From Oryzibacter oryziterrae (GTDB lineage: Bacteria > Pseudomonadota > Alphaproteobacteria > Rhizobiales > Pleomorphomonadaceae): a DNA stretch of 64,000 nt. The stretch lies in contig NZ_JAKJIC010000014.1 in NCBI RefSeq assembly GCF_021864535.1, positions 57,839 through 121,838 of the forward strand. Reading direction: 5' to 3'. Numbering within the stretch: position 1 is the first letter of the stretch; each line of letters opens with the position of its first letter. Shown here piece after piece: positions 61,176-64,000 of this stretch. The notes under the pieces are model-generated. The model did no database searches. It saw only the letters and a list, made by a program, of their open reading frames with translations, and was not told where the DNA came from. The position numbers and the translations under genes were made by a program.

Positions 61176-61457
61176 TCAGCCCCCGTGCGTGTCGAGAACG
61201 GTGCGGATGGACTCCATGGCCGCCACCAGGCGGCGCGACACCTCGCGGTTGGCGTCTTCCAGGCGACCGGCGCGCGCCATGGCGTCGTCCAGGTCGCCGG
61301 CGAGGCGAGAGCGGTCCTCGCCGAGGCGGAACAGTTCGTCTTCCAGGCCAGAAATGGTGCGTTCACCGGCCAGTCGACGCTCGACGGCCAGCTCAAGGCG
61401 CCCGATCGCCTGATCCAGCTTGGCAAGCGCTGCGTCCAATGACGCCGTTCCGGCCAT
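61176..61457 (-). CDS. DUF4164-family small coiled-coil protein
   Basis: A 93-residue coiled-coil protein, heptad-rich from residue 5 to 70 (SLDAALAKLDQAIGRLELAV, GLEDELFRLGEDRSRL). DUF4164 genes sit beside zapA in Hyphomicrobiales, so a role in division (ZapB-like) is plausible but not shown. The start at 61457 matches the length of relatives; the frame continues upstream without an SD. It is divergent from tkt. Confidence 0.88.
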   Translation of the reverse strand: MAGTASLDAALAKLDQAIGRLELAVERRLAGERTISGLEDELFRLGEDRSRLAGDLDDAMARAGRLEDANREVSRRLVAAMESIRTVLDTHGG

Positions 61458-61783
61458 GAACAACCTCCACCGCCCGAAACGCAGGGCGCGCCACATGCCT
61501 CTCCGGTCCGCCACGAACCGCATCTTCGCTCTGGTTGCCATATTCAAATCGGCGTGACAACTGGGACGAGGACAATTTGCCGAAATCAGGGCGTTATCCA
61601 ATTAAATCGTACTGTTGGGCGGTCGGAATACCCCGCATGTCATTGACAGGATTCCAAGCACTGCTATTGATCTGCCGCTCTTGGAGGAGACTCCCAACGG
61701 CTCGCGATGGTTGCCGGAAAGTCGCGATAACAGTGCCCGATCAAAAGCAACGGATTCCGGCCCGAACCTGTCAGGAATCGAAG

Positions 61784-64000
<2,217 letters not shown>

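Overview
The window reads as a stretch of chromosome from a GC-rich alphaproteobacterium of the order Hyphomicrobiales (Rhizobiales). The evidence is gene content and order: rpmE beside a half-size ABC exporter, rcdA (DUF1465), a DUF1192 gene and trcR (DUF1013) together, rpoH beside rluD, and a zapA/DUF4164/tkt/gap end. A typical Hyphomicrobiales palindromic repeat, a serC-type leader and CtrA boxes agree with this. The genus cannot be fixed from sequence alone. A glycyl-radical enzyme pair suggests a facultative anaerobe, and a Fae paralogue beside folD suggests some one-carbon metabolism.

Layout. 1-6.4 kb (minus strand): a cellulose operon, bcsA-bcsB-bcsZ plus a partial exported helical-repeat protein, all with overlapping ends. 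6.5-13 kb: an exported TolB-like propeller protein, a DEAD-box helicase and a P-type ATPase. 13.1-14.9 kb: the divergent ohrR/ohr peroxide-resistance pair with its operator, then an AT-richer orphan gene. 15.4-22.3 kb: siroheme synthase, an M14 deacylase, a LysR regulator, folD, a Fae-like protein without the catalytic histidine, and a flavoprotein. 22.7-27.6 kb: a three-gene polysaccharide (capsule) island with visibly lower GC. 27.7-34.4 kb: a YgiQ-type radical SAM protein, malic enzyme, an ABC exporter and rpmE. 34.5-38.8 kb: a cell-cycle block of rcdA, DUF1192, quinone oxidoreductase and trcR, then a Nudix hydrolase. 38.9-44.3 kb: yjjI-yjjW, tRNA-Glu(CTC), a TPP riboswitch with thiX-thiY, and a peroxiredoxin. 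44.5-57.4 kb: rpoH, rluD, a large proline/alanine-rich membrane protein, purA, a DMT exporter, serC-serA, an outer-membrane barrel protein and glmM. 57.5-64 kb: yebC, a YmdB-like phosphoesterase, 5-FCL, a candidate 6S RNA, zapA, DUF4164, tkt and the start of gap.

How parts fit together. Exact TTAA-N7-TTAA boxes, the CtrA consensus, occur three times by eye. All three lie upstream of genes: bcsA, rcdA and the outer-membrane protein gene. This suggests that surface building and CtrA turnover are tied to the cell cycle here. RNA-level control is visible at thiXY (TPP riboswitch) and probably at serC (leader hairpins), and a hairpin of unknown role precedes purA. Convergent genes are mostly separated by clear hairpin terminators.

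Limits. All family assignments come from motif recognition and memory of families. No database search or structure prediction was run.
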